Source: Ornithinibacillus halotolerans (GTDB lineage: Bacteria > Bacillota > Bacilli > Bacillales > Amphibacillaceae). Taken from it: 64,000 bases of DNA. The DNA is taken from contig NZ_BMEY01000009.1 in the NCBI RefSeq assembly GCF_014637405.1, forward strand, positions 69,477 to 133,476, given 5' to 3'. The notes beneath the pieces were generated by a model that was not told where the DNA came from, ran no database searches, and saw only the letters and a list, made by a program, of their open reading frames with translations. The stretch's first letter is position 1; the number at the start of each line of letters is the position of its first letter. Both the position numbers and the translations under genes were made by a program. Positions 35,737 to 45,759 of this stretch are shown here, one piece after another.

Positions 35737-37971
35737 CTATTCTTCTATCGCTAAAGTAATTGTTACTTTAAACAAGTCACCATCTGTTTGGATATCAAGA
35801 CTTCCTTCATGGAGTTCGACTATTGATTGAGCAATAGCTAATCCAAGTCCACTCCCGTCTGTATGGCGAGAGGTATCGCCTCGTTTAAATCGTTCAAATA
35901 GTTCATCCGTGTTTTCGTTCAATTCATACTTAGAAACATTTTTAAACGTGATGATGGCATTTCGGTCATTTGCTGTTAAATTAATATATACTCTTGAATA
36001 ATCTAGAGAGTACTTTAAGATATTCCCAATTAAATTATCAAACACTCTCCATAATTTTTGTCCGTCCACTAGAGCATTTAAAGGAGGATCATCATGGGTT
36101 ACTCTAAACTGTAGCGTAGAATCATTGATTAAATCGTCGTATTCACCCAATGCCTGCTGTAATAATTGGACAAGATCGACCTTCTCTTTATTCAATTCAA
36201 TAGTTCCACTTGTCATCTTAGACACCTCAAATAAGTCATCAATTAACACTTTTAGCCGCTTCGATTTACGGTCAATAATTTCTAAATATGCTGACCCTTC
36301 ATCTGTTAGCCCCTCTTGCTCTTTTAGTAATTCTGTGTACGTTATGATAGAGGTTAGAGGTGTTCTTAAATCATGACTAACATTTGTTATTAACTCCGTT
36401 TTTAGTCGTTCACTTTTTGCTTGTTCTGTCTGCGACTCTTTGACACCAGATTTTAATTTATTTATATTCTGAGCTAGTTTGCTAAGGACAGAATAACCTT
36501 TAACTTGTAGATTATGACTTAAATTTCCTTTTGCTAGTTCATCCGTAGTTTCAACAATTCGATTAAATTCACCGATTTTATTAATAATCATAAGGGCAAT
36601 AGGTATTCCTACACCACCAAGGATAGCAAGGTATACAAAAAAGAATATCGGATGTACGGATACAATAAGAGCAGTTAATCCTAGTATAAACACTGCTCCA
36701 AATAGTAAAATGATTTGGGTTCCTGTAGTTTGATCTAAAAAAGCTACTTTTAACTTATCAACTAAAACTACTATTATTTTTTTGAGTTCCTTAAATAATC
36801 TATAGCTAATACTATGTTCCCATTGGGTCTTCAATTTGTTCCATTCTTTCAATGTTGCTAGAATATATACTAGTTGTAATAATGCCAAGAATAAGCCGAT
36901 AGCAAATCCAAAGACCGCAATTACTATTTCTAGTAAGCTAACTGTTGTGACTTCAAAAACGACAAATCCAAATAAGAAAAACATTCCAGGTATATAAAGA
37001 AGGGTAATGGCAAATAAAATTGCTCGAACATCTATCGGTATTTTGTCATAATATTTTTTCCATCTAATCAGTTCTGCTCGTGAATGCTTAGCTTTCTTGA
37101 AGATAATCAAGGACAAGAATAGCGCAATGATATTAAGTCCCACAACAGTCCAATAAACGATTTGTTCCTTTTTGTATTCATCATAATGAATGACGAAAAC
37201 ATTGTAAGACGGTAGTGATTTTGGTACTCCAATTTTCCCTTCTAACGTTGTGTATGAACCTTCTACCATTTCATAGACAACTTCACTATTAGGAATTTCG
37301 TATTCAATCATTTGCACATTATCAATCGTTAAACTCTCCGTGTAATACATCTCTCTATCATTAATGTCATTTAATGAAGGATTGGATGATTCGATATTCG
37401 TATAAATTTTTCCAGAACTATTATCCTTAAAATAATACTGAAAACTGTTCTTCAGCTCTTCGTAAAGCGAGCGATAACTTTCTCTTTCCTTGTAATATTC
37501 GTCAATAATTTGTTCTTTTTCTTTTATAATTTTTGCTTCGACATGTTCATCACTTTCAAAATTCATGGTGATATCTTCAATTTTTGTGTCTCGTTCCTTT
37601 TTATAGACGTCTGCTGCTTGTTGATTATCACTATCCAGAGCTTCTTGAATTAACCCTTCATATCGATGATTAATACTTTCAATCTGTTCTGCTAAATCCC
37701 CATAGCGATACCGATGCTCTTCAATTTCTTCATCAGAAACTGTAATTTTTTCCTTTGCCTCTTCTATTGAAAGATCATTTACTTCAAAAGTTCCTATCAG
37801 ATTAGTGAACCTTTGAACCTCTTCATATCTAAATTCTGATGTATGAAAATAACTTTTATGCGCGTAATAATTGCCATGGTCTGCCAGTAAGAAAATACCA
37901 CTTACACCAAAAGTAAATAAAATAGCGCATATAATCATAATGACTAAACTACTTTTCCATTTTGTACCCAA
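35737..37971 (-). CDS. Sensor histidine kinase with large extracytoplasmic domain
   Basis: A 744-residue kinase. One membrane segment near residues 10-30, an extracytoplasmic domain to about 270 with many Glu and Tyr residues, five to six membrane segments over about 275-460, a HAMP-like linker, a HisKA domain with the phospho-acceptor His in NVSHDLRTPLTS (about 533), and an HATPase domain with GSGLGLAIAQS. It overlaps the response regulator gene by 23 bases. The multi-segment membrane region is larger than in common BaeS/VanS kinases. Stimulus unknown; an envelope signal is likely. Confidence 0.87.
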   Translation of the reverse strand: MGTKWKSSLVIMIICAILFTFGVSGIFLLADHGNYYAHKSYFHTSEFRYEEVQRFTNLIGTFEVNDLSIEEAKEKITVSDEEIEEHRYRYGDLAEQIESINHRYEGLIQEALDSDNQQAADVYKKERDTKIEDITMNFESDEHVEAKIIKEKEQIIDEYYKERESYRSLYEELKNSFQYYFKDNSSGKIYTNIESSNPSLNDINDREMYYTESLTIDNVQMIEYEIPNSEVVYEMVEGSYTTLEGKIGVPKSLPSYNVFVIHYDEYKKEQIVYWTVVGLNIIALFLSLIIFKKAKHSRAELIRWKKYYDKIPIDVRAILFAITLLYIPGMFFLFGFVVFEVTTVSLLEIVIAVFGFAIGLFLALLQLVYILATLKEWNKLKTQWEHSISYRLFKELKKIIVVLVDKLKVAFLDQTTGTQIILLFGAVFILGLTALIVSVHPIFFFVYLAILGGVGIPIALMIINKIGEFNRIVETTDELAKGNLSHNLQVKGYSVLSKLAQNINKLKSGVKESQTEQAKSERLKTELITNVSHDLRTPLTSIITYTELLKEQEGLTDEGSAYLEIIDRKSKRLKVLIDDLFEVSKMTSGTIELNKEKVDLVQLLQQALGEYDDLINDSTLQFRVTHDDPPLNALVDGQKLWRVFDNLIGNILKYSLDYSRVYINLTANDRNAIITFKNVSKYELNENTDELFERFKRGDTSRHTDGSGLGLAIAQSIVELHEGSLDIQTDGDLFKVTITLAIEE

Positions 37972-38653
37972 TGCCCCATACCACCTTTAAAAATCTCGGA
38001 TTTTTAGAATCGATTTCTATCTTTTCTCGAATTTTTCGAATATGAACTGCAACCGTGTTTTCTGCATTGTAATTTGGTTCTTTCCATACTCGTTCATAAA
38101 TCTCGCTAATAGAGAAGACACGTCCAGCATTTGTCATTAATAATTCCACAATTTTATATTCAATTGGTGTTAGTTTGACTATTTCCCCATGAGCCTTCAC
38201 TTCCTTGGAAACTGGATCTAACGTTAATCCATTCAAATCAATTACCTTATTTGCACCTTCAAATGTACCAAGCGAAACATATCTTCTAAGTTGAGACTTT
38301 ACTCGTGCAACCAACTCCATCGGATTAAATGGCTTCGTTATATAATCGTCTGCCCCGACTTGTAAGCCTAATATTTTATCGGTATCTTCACTTTTAGCAC
38401 TTAAGATGATGATAGGGATATTCTTTTGTTCACGAATCTTATATGTAGCAGAAATTCCATCAAGTCTTGGCATCATCACATCCAAAATAATAAGATGTAC
38501 TTCGTGCTGATGTAGTATATCTAGGGCTTCAATGCCATCTTTTGCTTTCAGTACGGTAATACCTTCATTTTTTAAATAAATTTCAATAGCATCTCGAATT
38601 TCTTTTTCATCGTCTACGACTAAAACATTATATTGTACCATTTGATACATCAC
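37949..38653 (-). CDS. OmpR-family response regulator
   Basis: A 234-residue regulator: receiver domain with acidic pair VVDDE (about 13-15), phospho-acceptor Asp in LIILDVMMP (about 58) and Lys in TKPF, followed by a winged-helix Trans_reg_C domain (about 140-232) with the typical AVHIRKIREKIE end. Best match in layout is the VanR/WalR-like group. First gene of the operon with the kinase and ECF sigma factor. Several Met codons lie at the N-terminus, so the start may be up to five codons later. Confidence 0.88.
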   Translation of the reverse strand: MMYQMVQYNVLVVDDEKEIRDAIEIYLKNEGITVLKAKDGIEALDILHQHEVHLIILDVMMPRLDGISATYKIREQKNIPIIILSAKSEDTDKILGLQVGADDYITKPFNPMELVARVKSQLRRYVSLGTFEGANKVIDLNGLTLDPVSKEVKAHGEIVKLTPIEYKIVELLMTNAGRVFSISEIYERVWKEPNYNAENTVAVHIRKIREKIEIDSKNPRFLKVVWGIGYKMEK

Positions 38654-38788
38654 CTTTCCCGCGGGTTACTATATTTATCATAAACACTAATTCTTAATAA
38701 TCATCCATTAATTTTCTTAAGAATTACTTAAGATTGTATGATAATCCTCTATTTAAAGAGAATCTATTAAAATTTAGCCTATCAAATA

Positions 38789-38822
38789 GAAAAAGATTTG
38801 CCTAGTGGAGGCAAACCTTTTC
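38789..38822 (-). terminator. Intrinsic terminator of the serine hydrolase locus
   Basis: AGGTTTGCCT pairs with AGGCAAATCT on the minus strand, followed by TTTTTCTATTT. Confidence 0.8.
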
Positions 38823-38862
38823 TATTGGTTTATTTAACTAATTTTCAGGATTATCCAAATAA

Positions 38863-40142
38863 CTATAAATGTTCGTTAAGAACTTTTATTAAAAAGGAAT
38901 TCATACTTCGATTCATTTTTATTTGCTCAATGAATGACAAACCCTCTGTAAAAATGACTACTTCTATTTTCTTTCCATTGTGATCCTCCACATATAATGC
39001 TTGATTTAGCACGAATGCTGTTGAACCACCTTTCGCCCCAAAATGAGCATACATTTCTCGATTAGATTCGTATAATTCCATTGGCCATTCCATTATCTCT
39101 CTTAATATTTTATCTCCACCTGGTATGGTCGCTTCATTGTTTGAAATAGCTTGCATTATTTTTGCATAATCCTCCGTAGTCGCATTCGGCAATCGATCAG
39201 ACCAGATTCTTTGTAAGTCCTTAGGGAAAGAAAATTGACCAGTATTAAATTCTTGCCCACCTTGTTTTATCTTATCATGGATTTCCCATACTAAGCTGCG
39301 GTACCCATCCATTGACATCGATTGAAGATGTGCCTTTATTTCATCATTACTCCAATCATTTTGCTGTTTTAAATAAGTAGACGTCAATAGAGCAGAAACA
39401 ATTGGATAGACCGGATCATGGTTTTCTAACTCCAAATCAGTTATGACATCATTTATTGAGTCAGCTCCTAATTTCTCTATTAGGAAATCTGTATTAGCAT
39501 TGGAACTAAATTTAATCATACCTTTTGCTACATCTTGTAGTTGAATTCTTTCATCGTCTATTTTTTTGTGGATTTCATTTCATCTAACCATGCCGGATGT
39601 GCCCCACCATCAGTATTAGCAAGATAGAACTTATCTAATTTCTCCAATGAAACCCATTCTTCAGGATCAATTTTCCCTTCCACTACTTGGTTGACATATT
39701 CAATTGCAATAACTGCCTTTACAGTACTAGCAAGTGGGCGTTTCACATCACCTTGTTTGTTTATTACGGTTTCTCCATCAACACTTACATACATAGAAGC
39801 AAATTCTGGGTTATTATCAATATACTTTTGCACAAAATCAGGATCATCGTGAAATAAGTAATATGCACCAGCAATAATTAGAGCAATTATTATCCCAGTC
39901 ACAATCATACCTTTTTTCGTATATGTAGATTTGTCTGTAAGAAAGCTGATAATGATTAAAATGATCATAATCATTAATGGTGGAAAGAGCAATAGTTCAA
40001 TAGCGAGAATTCCTAAAATAATGGCAGCTGTCATTACGATTGCCCGTATGACATTCCACTTTGTTCGATATTTAGGAATAAATATGGGGAATACATAAAT
40101 AACAGTAATTCCTATAAAGAGAAGCCATAGAAATGGGTACAT
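38863..40142 (-). pseudogene. Membrane-anchored class A beta-lactamase-like serine hydrolase, frameshifted
   Basis: Two adjacent frames encode one protein of about 425 residues. The first (39558-40142) gives three to four N-terminal membrane segments and then the serine motif STVK (an SxxK active-site motif). The second (38863-39519) continues with SSNAN (the SxN motif) and the C-terminal part of the penicillin-recognising fold. The frames join if one base is added to a run of seven T (39561-39567), where the first frame otherwise ends at a TAG. Closest in build to Bacillus serine hydrolases of the beta-lactamase2 type. Either a genuine slip mutation, phase variation, or a sequencing error in a homopolymer. 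Confidence 0.78.
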
Positions 40143-40303
40143 TGAAATACATCCTTTCTATAAAAAACTAATTCCATAACTAATACATTCAACTATTCAT
40201 ACGTTATAATACTCAAAATGTTTCATCTATCAAATGAGATTGCTAGCCCTCCAATTTAGACAATAAAAGAAAAAACAGAGCATATTGAGCTGATAATAAT
40301 TGG

Positions 40304-40317
40304 TGAAAACGTTTTGA
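40304..40317. promoter_or_regulatory. cre-like catabolite repression site (weak)
   Basis: TGAAAACGTTTTGA agrees with the 14-base CcpA box at all but one fixed position. It lies 119 bases before the small CxxC membrane protein gene. Apart from it, the 293-base gap 40143-40435 shows nothing I can name. Confidence 0.3.
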
Positions 40318-40435
40318 AAAAGCAACGTATCGTAATAGTAACTACACAGGACTCATAGAAATTATTGTAGAGTATAAAATTCAGTAACTTTAGAATGCAT
40401 GAATAAAATACTTAAAAAAGAAAGAGAGTGAGGTA

Positions 40436-40735
40436 ATGGAGACTTGCAAAATATGTAATAGCGATTTTTCTTGGTTTCAACTTTACATGCTAATTTGGCT
40501 ACCACACAAAACTGTGAAGTGTAAGAATTGTGAAACACCTCATATTGCAAGTTTGGCATCAAAATTATTCTTAGTAGTTGCAGCGTTATTTGTAGTGTTG
40601 GCTCCGATTGTCCTATTTGTCACCGATGTTCAGCGAGTATTAAAGATAATAATTATCAACACCATCATACTATCTTATTTAGCCCCTTTCTGCTATAAGA
40701 TGGTGTTATATAAGAGGCACATCATTGGTAAGTAG
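40436..40735 (+). CDS. Small CxxC / CxxC zinc-ribbon membrane protein
   Basis: A 99-residue protein with CKIC at residues 4-7 and CKNC near 33-36, about 28 residues apart around an aromatic stretch, then two hydrophobic segments. This is the layout of the family called cxxc_20_cxxc (TIGR04104), small Firmicute proteins of unknown function. ATG at 40436 follows GTGAGGT. It is the last chromosome-like gene before the repeats that may mark the left end of the transposon; an imperfect hairpin with T run lies at 40878-40915. Confidence 0.65.
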   Translation: METCKICNSDFSWFQLYMLIWLPHKTVKCKNCETPHIASLASKLFLVVAALFVVLAPIVLFVTDVQRVLKIIIINTIILSYLAPFCYKMVLYKRHIIGK

Positions 40736-40928
40736 TTTGATTGTGAAATGAAAAAAGCGAAATAACAATGCAATATTTTTTTAGACGATGTTTAGTAAAT
40801 TCAGCTAAGCTGATATATTCGTTTTCTAACTTGAAGTATTTTCTTGAAGAAACATTGAGTATCGTGAGTAACACAAAAAAGGACCAACCTTGTTGAGAGA
40901 TTGATCCTTTTAATAGCAGCATGACGGA

Positions 40929-41195
40929 AACTACTTTTTAGAACTATAATTAATTAAAGGGATATCGTTACCACTTCGGCAATATTATGCTTCAAGTCAT
41001 AGTGAGACTTCAAGCATAAATATATTTTAAATCAAGCATATGTTTTCAAAGCCTATTATTAGTGCCGTTTCTAATGCTATTTTTAACTACTTTATACATA
41101 GTATTTTATTTATAACTACTTTTTTATAGATTTTTTTCGCCATTTTTAATACTTACTGAAGCTTTTTAATTTAGAAAAATACTTTATGAAAGCTT
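40929..41195 (+). repeat. Candidate TnsB-binding repeats, left end
   Basis: Four copies of an AAcTACTTTaTa-like motif occur in one direction: 40929 (AACTACTTTTTAG), 41085 (AACTACTTTATACATAG), 41114 (AACTACTTTTTTATAG) and 41175 (AAAATACTTTATGAAAGCTT). A fifth copy, AAAAAGTACTTTATAGTTGC, lies at 43227 on the other side of the group II intron. An inverted relative, reading AAAAGTTATAATGAAAGCTT on the minus strand, is at 53902-53923. Direct copies at one end and inverted copies at the other is the Tn7 layout. The 557-base gap 40736-41292 holds no gene. Confidence 0.4.
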
Positions 41196-41292
41196 ATACG
41201 TTATAATTGATTTTGGACCGGTTTAATACCTTCCATCTTTTAAAAATACTCTAGATATTCTGTATCACCTCTGGAATTTTAAAACAAATAGA

Positions 41293-43176
41293 ATCGAGTA
41301 GGAGGAGGCGATTAACCTCCGACCTCTCACACCACCGTACGTACGGTTCCGTATACGGCGGTTCCATCTAAGTCCAACGTAACGTTTGATATCTACTAAA
41401 TAGACTCTTTAGCCCTTGGCCTGACCAATATTGGTCGTCAAGGGCTTTATGCAAGATTGGGCTTTTAGCTATTCGCCAGTATCCCTTTCTTGTGTTAGCC
41501 CATTCCCACGCTTTTCCTTTCTTAATTCCGTATCGAATTAAGTTATGGTACCTTGTTTGGACTTTTTTCCATTCCTTCCAACGAATCATTCGTAACCTTC
41601 TTCTTATCCAGGCATCTAGTTTCTTGAATAAAGAAGGCGTTTCTGCCAGTTGGTAGTAGCCTAACCAACCTATTAGGAATCGATTTAGTTTCTCCATCCT
41701 TCTATCCATCGCCACCGATTTCCTTCTAGAAGTCAGTTCACGAACTCGCTGTTTAAAGCGTTTTACACTTTCTTTTGAAACCCGGATTTTCGGGGTTTCC
41801 TTCTGGATGGTAAAAGAAAATCCAAGGAATTTGCGTCTCCATGGGCGGTCTACCGCACTTTTGTCTCCATTTACTTTGAGTTTCAGTTTCTCTTCTATGA
41901 ATTTAGTGATAGTATTCATGATTCGTAAACCCGCACGTTTGGAGCGAACATAGATATTACAGTCGTCTGCATAACGGACGAAGTGAAGTCCTCTTTTCTC
42001 CAGTTCTTTATCCAGTTCATCGAGGACAATATTGGAAAGTAGTGGACTTAGGGGGCCTCCTTGGGGAGTACCTTCTGTATTAGGACAAGCTAACCCATCT
42101 TCCATAATTCCTGCCTGTAAATATCTTCTGATTAATTTCAAGACCATTGGGTCTTGAATTCTTTTACTTAATGTTCGCATCAGTCTGTCATGATTTACTT
42201 TATCGAAGAATTTCTCTAAATCCATATCGATTACCCAACGGTAACCCTGCTTGATATAATTTCTAGCTTGTCTCACCGCATCATGTCCGCGCTTGTTTGG
42301 ACGGAATCCATAACTGTATCGCGAAAATGTAGGGTCGTAAACTTCCGTTAGGACTTGTGCGATTGCTTGTTGGAGGAATCGGTCTGTCACGGTAGGGATA
42401 CCTAACTTTCTCTTCCCACCGTTTGGTTTCGGGATTTCGACACGACGAACAGGTTGAGGGTAGTAGGTTCCCTTTTCGAGTTGTTCCCGAATGGTAGTCC
42501 ACTGTTTCATGATATGTGCTCGTAGGTTTTGTACAGGCATATCATCCACACCATGACTTCCTTTGTTTCTTTCTACACGTTTTAGTGCTTGTATTAAGTT
42601 TTCCCGTGATAGTATTCTTTCCAACATGATATCGAACTCCTACGCGAATTGTCCGTCCTTCTTATGTGGCAACTACTTTCAGCCCTTCTAATGTCCCCCA
42701 CGAGATTCATCGTTTCCTCCATTAGGAAGGTTCTTATGTTTCTGCGTCATCAAGTGTTGCGTATGCAAAGTGGCAATTCTCCTTAGATGATTCAGCCCTT
42801 CCCGAATACCCTAGGAGCATTCGGTACTATGGCTTCGGCTGACTTCTGATAGTTCAGCGAACATTCTCATGTTCGGTTACGGCAGGTGTACCGCATTTCT
42901 ATCAGACCTCCCAGGGTAAGCACACATTCTTCCTCTCCATGTCCTCGCTCCATTTACTCTATGCTCCCTTTGGCAGTAAGGACTTCAACTTGTATAGCAG
43001 TCTCATCCAAGAACATCTAGCCTTATATGAAGTTTGTGTTCCTCGAGGCGGAGATTTGCCGCTGACTTCCTTCAGATTCTAGGTCACCCTAGACACCCTT
43101 GTCTTAAGCTAATCACTACTACTGCCTTCGTGATTCAGGACTTCAACCCTAGAGAATGTGTGCATGCCTGGCACAC
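41293..43176 (-). mobile_element. Group II intron, bacterial class C-like
   Basis: On the minus strand the intron begins with GTGTGCC (43176-43170) and ends after domain V (41330-41365 region, with paired CCGTATACGG and CCGTACGTACGG segments) and domain VI, closing with CTACTCGAT at 41293. Length about 1884 bases, normal for class C. The 5' exon ends in a CACTACC/GGTAGTG hairpin (43189-43208) followed by TTATTTA, i.e. the intron entered just behind an intrinsic terminator, the preferred target of class C introns. It is visibly richer in GC than its surroundings. It encodes its own maturase. Confidence 0.85.
41368..42627 (-). CDS. ltrA: Group II intron reverse transcriptase/maturase
   Basis: A 419-residue multifunctional protein that reverse-transcribes the intron into new sites and helps it splice. 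The RT domain covers about residues 45-290 with FRPNKRGHDA, the GTPQGGPLSPLLSN motif and the catalytic YADD (Asp 221-222); the maturase (X) domain follows (about 300-419, with FLIGWLGYY). No C-terminal HNH endonuclease domain is present, as in class C introns. The frame is intact, so the intron may still be active. It lies in domain IV of the intron on the same strand. Confidence 0.93.
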   Translation of the reverse strand: MLERILSRENLIQALKRVERNKGSHGVDDMPVQNLRAHIMKQWTTIREQLEKGTYYPQPVRRVEIPKPNGGKRKLGIPTVTDRFLQQAIAQVLTEVYDPTFSRYSYGFRPNKRGHDAVRQARNYIKQGYRWVIDMDLEKFFDKVNHDRLMRTLSKRIQDPMVLKLIRRYLQAGIMEDGLACPNTEGTPQGGPLSPLLSNIVLDELDKELEKRGLHFVRYADDCNIYVRSKRAGLRIMNTITKFIEEKLKLKVNGDKSAVDRPWRRKFLGFSFTIQKETPKIRVSKESVKRFKQRVRELTSRRKSVAMDRRMEKLNRFLIGWLGYYQLAETPSLFKKLDAWIRRRLRMIRWKEWKKVQTRYHNLIRYGIKKGKAWEWANTRKGYWRIAKSPILHKALDDQYWSGQGLKSLFSRYQTLRWT

Positions 43177-43208
43177 TATAAATAAGCCCACTACCAGTTT
43201 AGGTAGTG
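43177..43208 (-). terminator. Terminator of the ABC-3C operon, exon side of the intron
   Basis: On the minus strand CACTACC, a six-base loop and GGTAGTG are followed by GGGCTTATTTATA, after which the intron begins. It is the end of the ABC-3C operon and the landing site of the intron. Confidence 0.65.
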
Positions 43209-43252
43209 AACTTAGTTTGTTAATTTAAAAAGTACTTTATAGTTGCTTTCCA

Positions 43253-45289
43253 TTAATTTAGTTTATTAAAAGCTCTATCCTTAATTATTATTCCTTTGGA
43301 ACCTTCTGAAATCTTCTTAAATACTAACTCTCGAGTGTCTGTTTCTTTGATTGTTATTCCTACAATAATTTGGGTCTCGGCAGCCAATTCTATTAAACAT
43401 TCTAAGAAAGCTTTCATATCTTCCACAACTATACTATGCTGACCAGGTTCATCAAATATAAGAATTCCTGGATGATTCCCATTTAATTCATTAGATGTTT
43501 GTACTAGCGCTATAGTAAATGCCCAAATCCTTCTAATATGATCACTAGCAGATGAATCAAATTTTAAATCGAAATTCTCAATTATAGGCATGTAGGTATC
43601 TCGCGAAATCATAACTTTATTAATGTCCGAAGAACTCCTATATCCAAATACCTTTAGGTTTGAAACAAAGTAATCTCTCAAAGACTTAATTTTTTTCTCA
43701 TCCAAACTAGTAAACTTATTTTTAGGCAATTTACTTAAATCCCCAAGATATTGTTTCCATTCTTCAGATAGTTCTTTGAACTCATTTATCGCCGCCCCAA
43801 CTTCTGCTTTTATCTTTTCTAATTCGGATATTGTATTATTTAATTCTACCTTTTTATAAATAGTACTTTCTGAAACTGAACCATCAATCGCAAAAATATC
43901 ATTTCTCGTTATCCTTGAAAGTTGATACATCTTAGTGACTGTATTCTCTAATATAAGAATGTTATTTTCAATATTTTTTATATTTATTTTCTTTTGTTCA
44001 ATAGCATACTCGAATAATTTTTCTTGGGATTTTAAGTGTTTAATATTATCGTCAATATCCATTACATCTGCTACATTCTGACTCACTAATAATGTATCAG
44101 ATATTGGTTGATTACAAGTTGGACAAATATCTTTAAATGAATTAAATCCCTCTTCTGATCCCAGATTCCTCAGTTTTTTAGCATCCTGGTTGTTTAGAAT
44201 GTCTGTTTGAATTAATTTTAAGCTATTTAATAATCTACCCAAACTTGATTCTTCATTATTCATATTAATTTTCAGTTGCTTAATTTTTTCTTCATGAACA
44301 ATAATATCTTCTTCAATTTTTTTAAGTTCAATTTTTAATTCTTGAAAATTATCGATATCTCTAGGCTTAATTTTAATTAAGTTATTATATTCTTTTCTTT
44401 TCAACTCAATATACTCTTCGATTGTGAGGACTTGGTCTTCATTTTGATAAACAACCTTAATTTGTTGACTAGGATCATCTATAATCTCGACCTTTTCAGT
44501 TACTCCCTTTAGCACTAACCTAATATTCTCCAATTTTTTAGCTGTTTCAAAATAGATTTGTTTCCACTTTTCAGCAATTCTACTTTCTTTGATTTTTAAA
44601 CTATATCTTAACTTTTCATTTTTAAGAGTATCCATATTTAACAGATATTCAATTACTCTTTTTTTGGGCTCTCTAATTCCAAAATGAGGCATACCTGAAA
44701 AAAGATCAGACCAACCTCTTTTTTGTTCTATTAGCATACTAGAAAAAACCAATTGCAAGTATAACTTTCTTTCTTTATCATCTGTAGTTGGAACTTTAGG
44801 CAAATTCAATCCTATAAAGGATTCCAAAAATGTGAAGAATCCTTTATTACTGGTAGCTGAATTTTGAGAATGGACATACATGTCTTCACTTTTAGTTTCT
44901 ATATTATTAATATGATCCATGTTCGAATAATAGATAGTCATTAGATTGGTATCTCTATTTTTATTTTTTGCAGTTCTTAAAATAGTAATAATCTCACTAC
45001 CATTAGAAATTTCAAGAAATACTTTTGACTCTAAAACATCAAGCTCTTCTGTTCCACATTCTACTTTAGTTTTAAAAGCGGAGCTTAGTACATTATGCCC
45101 TTTACCACCAATTATTTCTTCCAAACCTAAACCATAATAAATGATTGATATTATTGAACTTTTTCCACTGGTATTTAATTCACTGCAAATAATATTCATT
45201 TCTTGATCAAATGTATCATCAAAGCCAATAATATCATTTTCCGTAGTTATTTCTACTCTGACTCTTCCTATTCGTATCACATGATTCAC
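43253..45289 (-). CDS. ABC-3C system ATPase (RecN/SMC-like)
   Basis: A 678-residue ATPase of the RecF/SMC kind. N-terminal P-loop NTSGKSS (about 39-45; first glycine of Walker A replaced), two long coiled-coil arms (about 220-340 and 400-520) meeting at a zinc-hook-like CPTCNQP, and a C-terminal half-site with Walker B ILIFDEPGQH. It is the ATPase of an ABC three-component system, a group predicted by comparative genomics to act in conflict with phages or plasmids. It is last of four coupled genes; its start overlaps the previous stop by four bases. Target and effector action are unknown. Confidence 0.78.
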   Translation of the reverse strand: MNHVIRIGRVRVEITTENDIIGFDDTFDQEMNIICSELNTSGKSSIISIIYYGLGLEEIIGGKGHNVLSSAFKTKVECGTEELDVLESKVFLEISNGSEIITILRTAKNKNRDTNLMTIYYSNMDHINNIETKSEDMYVHSQNSATSNKGFFTFLESFIGLNLPKVPTTDDKERKLYLQLVFSSMLIEQKRGWSDLFSGMPHFGIREPKKRVIEYLLNMDTLKNEKLRYSLKIKESRIAEKWKQIYFETAKKLENIRLVLKGVTEKVEIIDDPSQQIKVVYQNEDQVLTIEEYIELKRKEYNNLIKIKPRDIDNFQELKIELKKIEEDIIVHEEKIKQLKINMNNEESSLGRLLNSLKLIQTDILNNQDAKKLRNLGSEEGFNSFKDICPTCNQPISDTLLVSQNVADVMDIDDNIKHLKSQEKLFEYAIEQKKINIKNIENNILILENTVTKMYQLSRITRNDIFAIDGSVSESTIYKKVELNNTISELEKIKAEVGAAINEFKELSEEWKQYLGDLSKLPKNKFTSLDEKKIKSLRDYFVSNLKVFGYRSSSDINKVMISRDTYMPIIENFDLKFDSSASDHIRRIWAFTIALVQTSNELNGNHPGILIFDEPGQHSIVVEDMKAFLECLIELAAETQIIVGITIKETDTRELVFKKISEGSKGIIIKDRAFNKLN

Positions 45290-45759
45290 CCCATTAATGT
45301 TCTTTTTAACTTATCTATAACATTTTCCGTAAGCTTATTTGATAGTTTTTTTAAGAATTCCTTTTCACTTATTAATAATTTATCATCGTCCATAATTTTC
45401 TCAAGAAAACTTTTCCCTGAAGTTGTTAATCTAAACAAGCCATTACTTTGTTGAAATATTATTTTTTCTGCTAACATGAAATCAACTGTTTTATTTATGG
45501 TAGGATCAAATCTCAATATCAAGTATTGATTGAAATCCCCATTCACATAATTTAGCAAAGTATTTTTTTCCTTTTCGGAGTACATAGAGACAATAATTAA
45601 ATGTAATTTAGATAATGAACATCCACTTCTACCACACGATAAACCTAAAATTAAACAAGCAAGTGATATTTTAAAACTTAGCCTATAATGATAAGGGACC
45701 GCATCAGGTTTCGAATCAAAAACAATATAATCCGTTAATATAAAGTCACCTTTATCCAT
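45286..45759 (-). CDS. ABC-3C system middle component
   Basis: A 157-residue protein with a mostly helical, probably winged-helix fold: a YRLSFKISLACLIL segment, a cysteine-containing loop (LSCGRSGCSLSK) and a typical winged-helix end (SNGLFRLTTSGKSFLEKI). Small middle-component proteins of this size always sit between the two larger genes of ABC-3C systems and are thought to bridge them. It overlaps the gene before it by eight bases and the ATPase gene by four. The exact middle-component subtype cannot be fixed without profile searches. Confidence 0.65.
   Translation of the reverse strand: MDKGDFILTDYIVFDSKPDAVPYHYRLSFKISLACLILGLSCGRSGCSLSKLHLIIVSMYSEKEKNTLLNYVNGDFNQYLILRFDPTINKTVDFMLAEKIIFQQSNGLFRLTTSGKSFLEKIMDDDKLLISEKEFLKKLSNKLTENVIDKLKRTLMG

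Noticed and set aside
41337-41364. Palindrome CCGTACGTACGG as a separate operator or terminator
   Set aside because: It is part of group II intron domain V.
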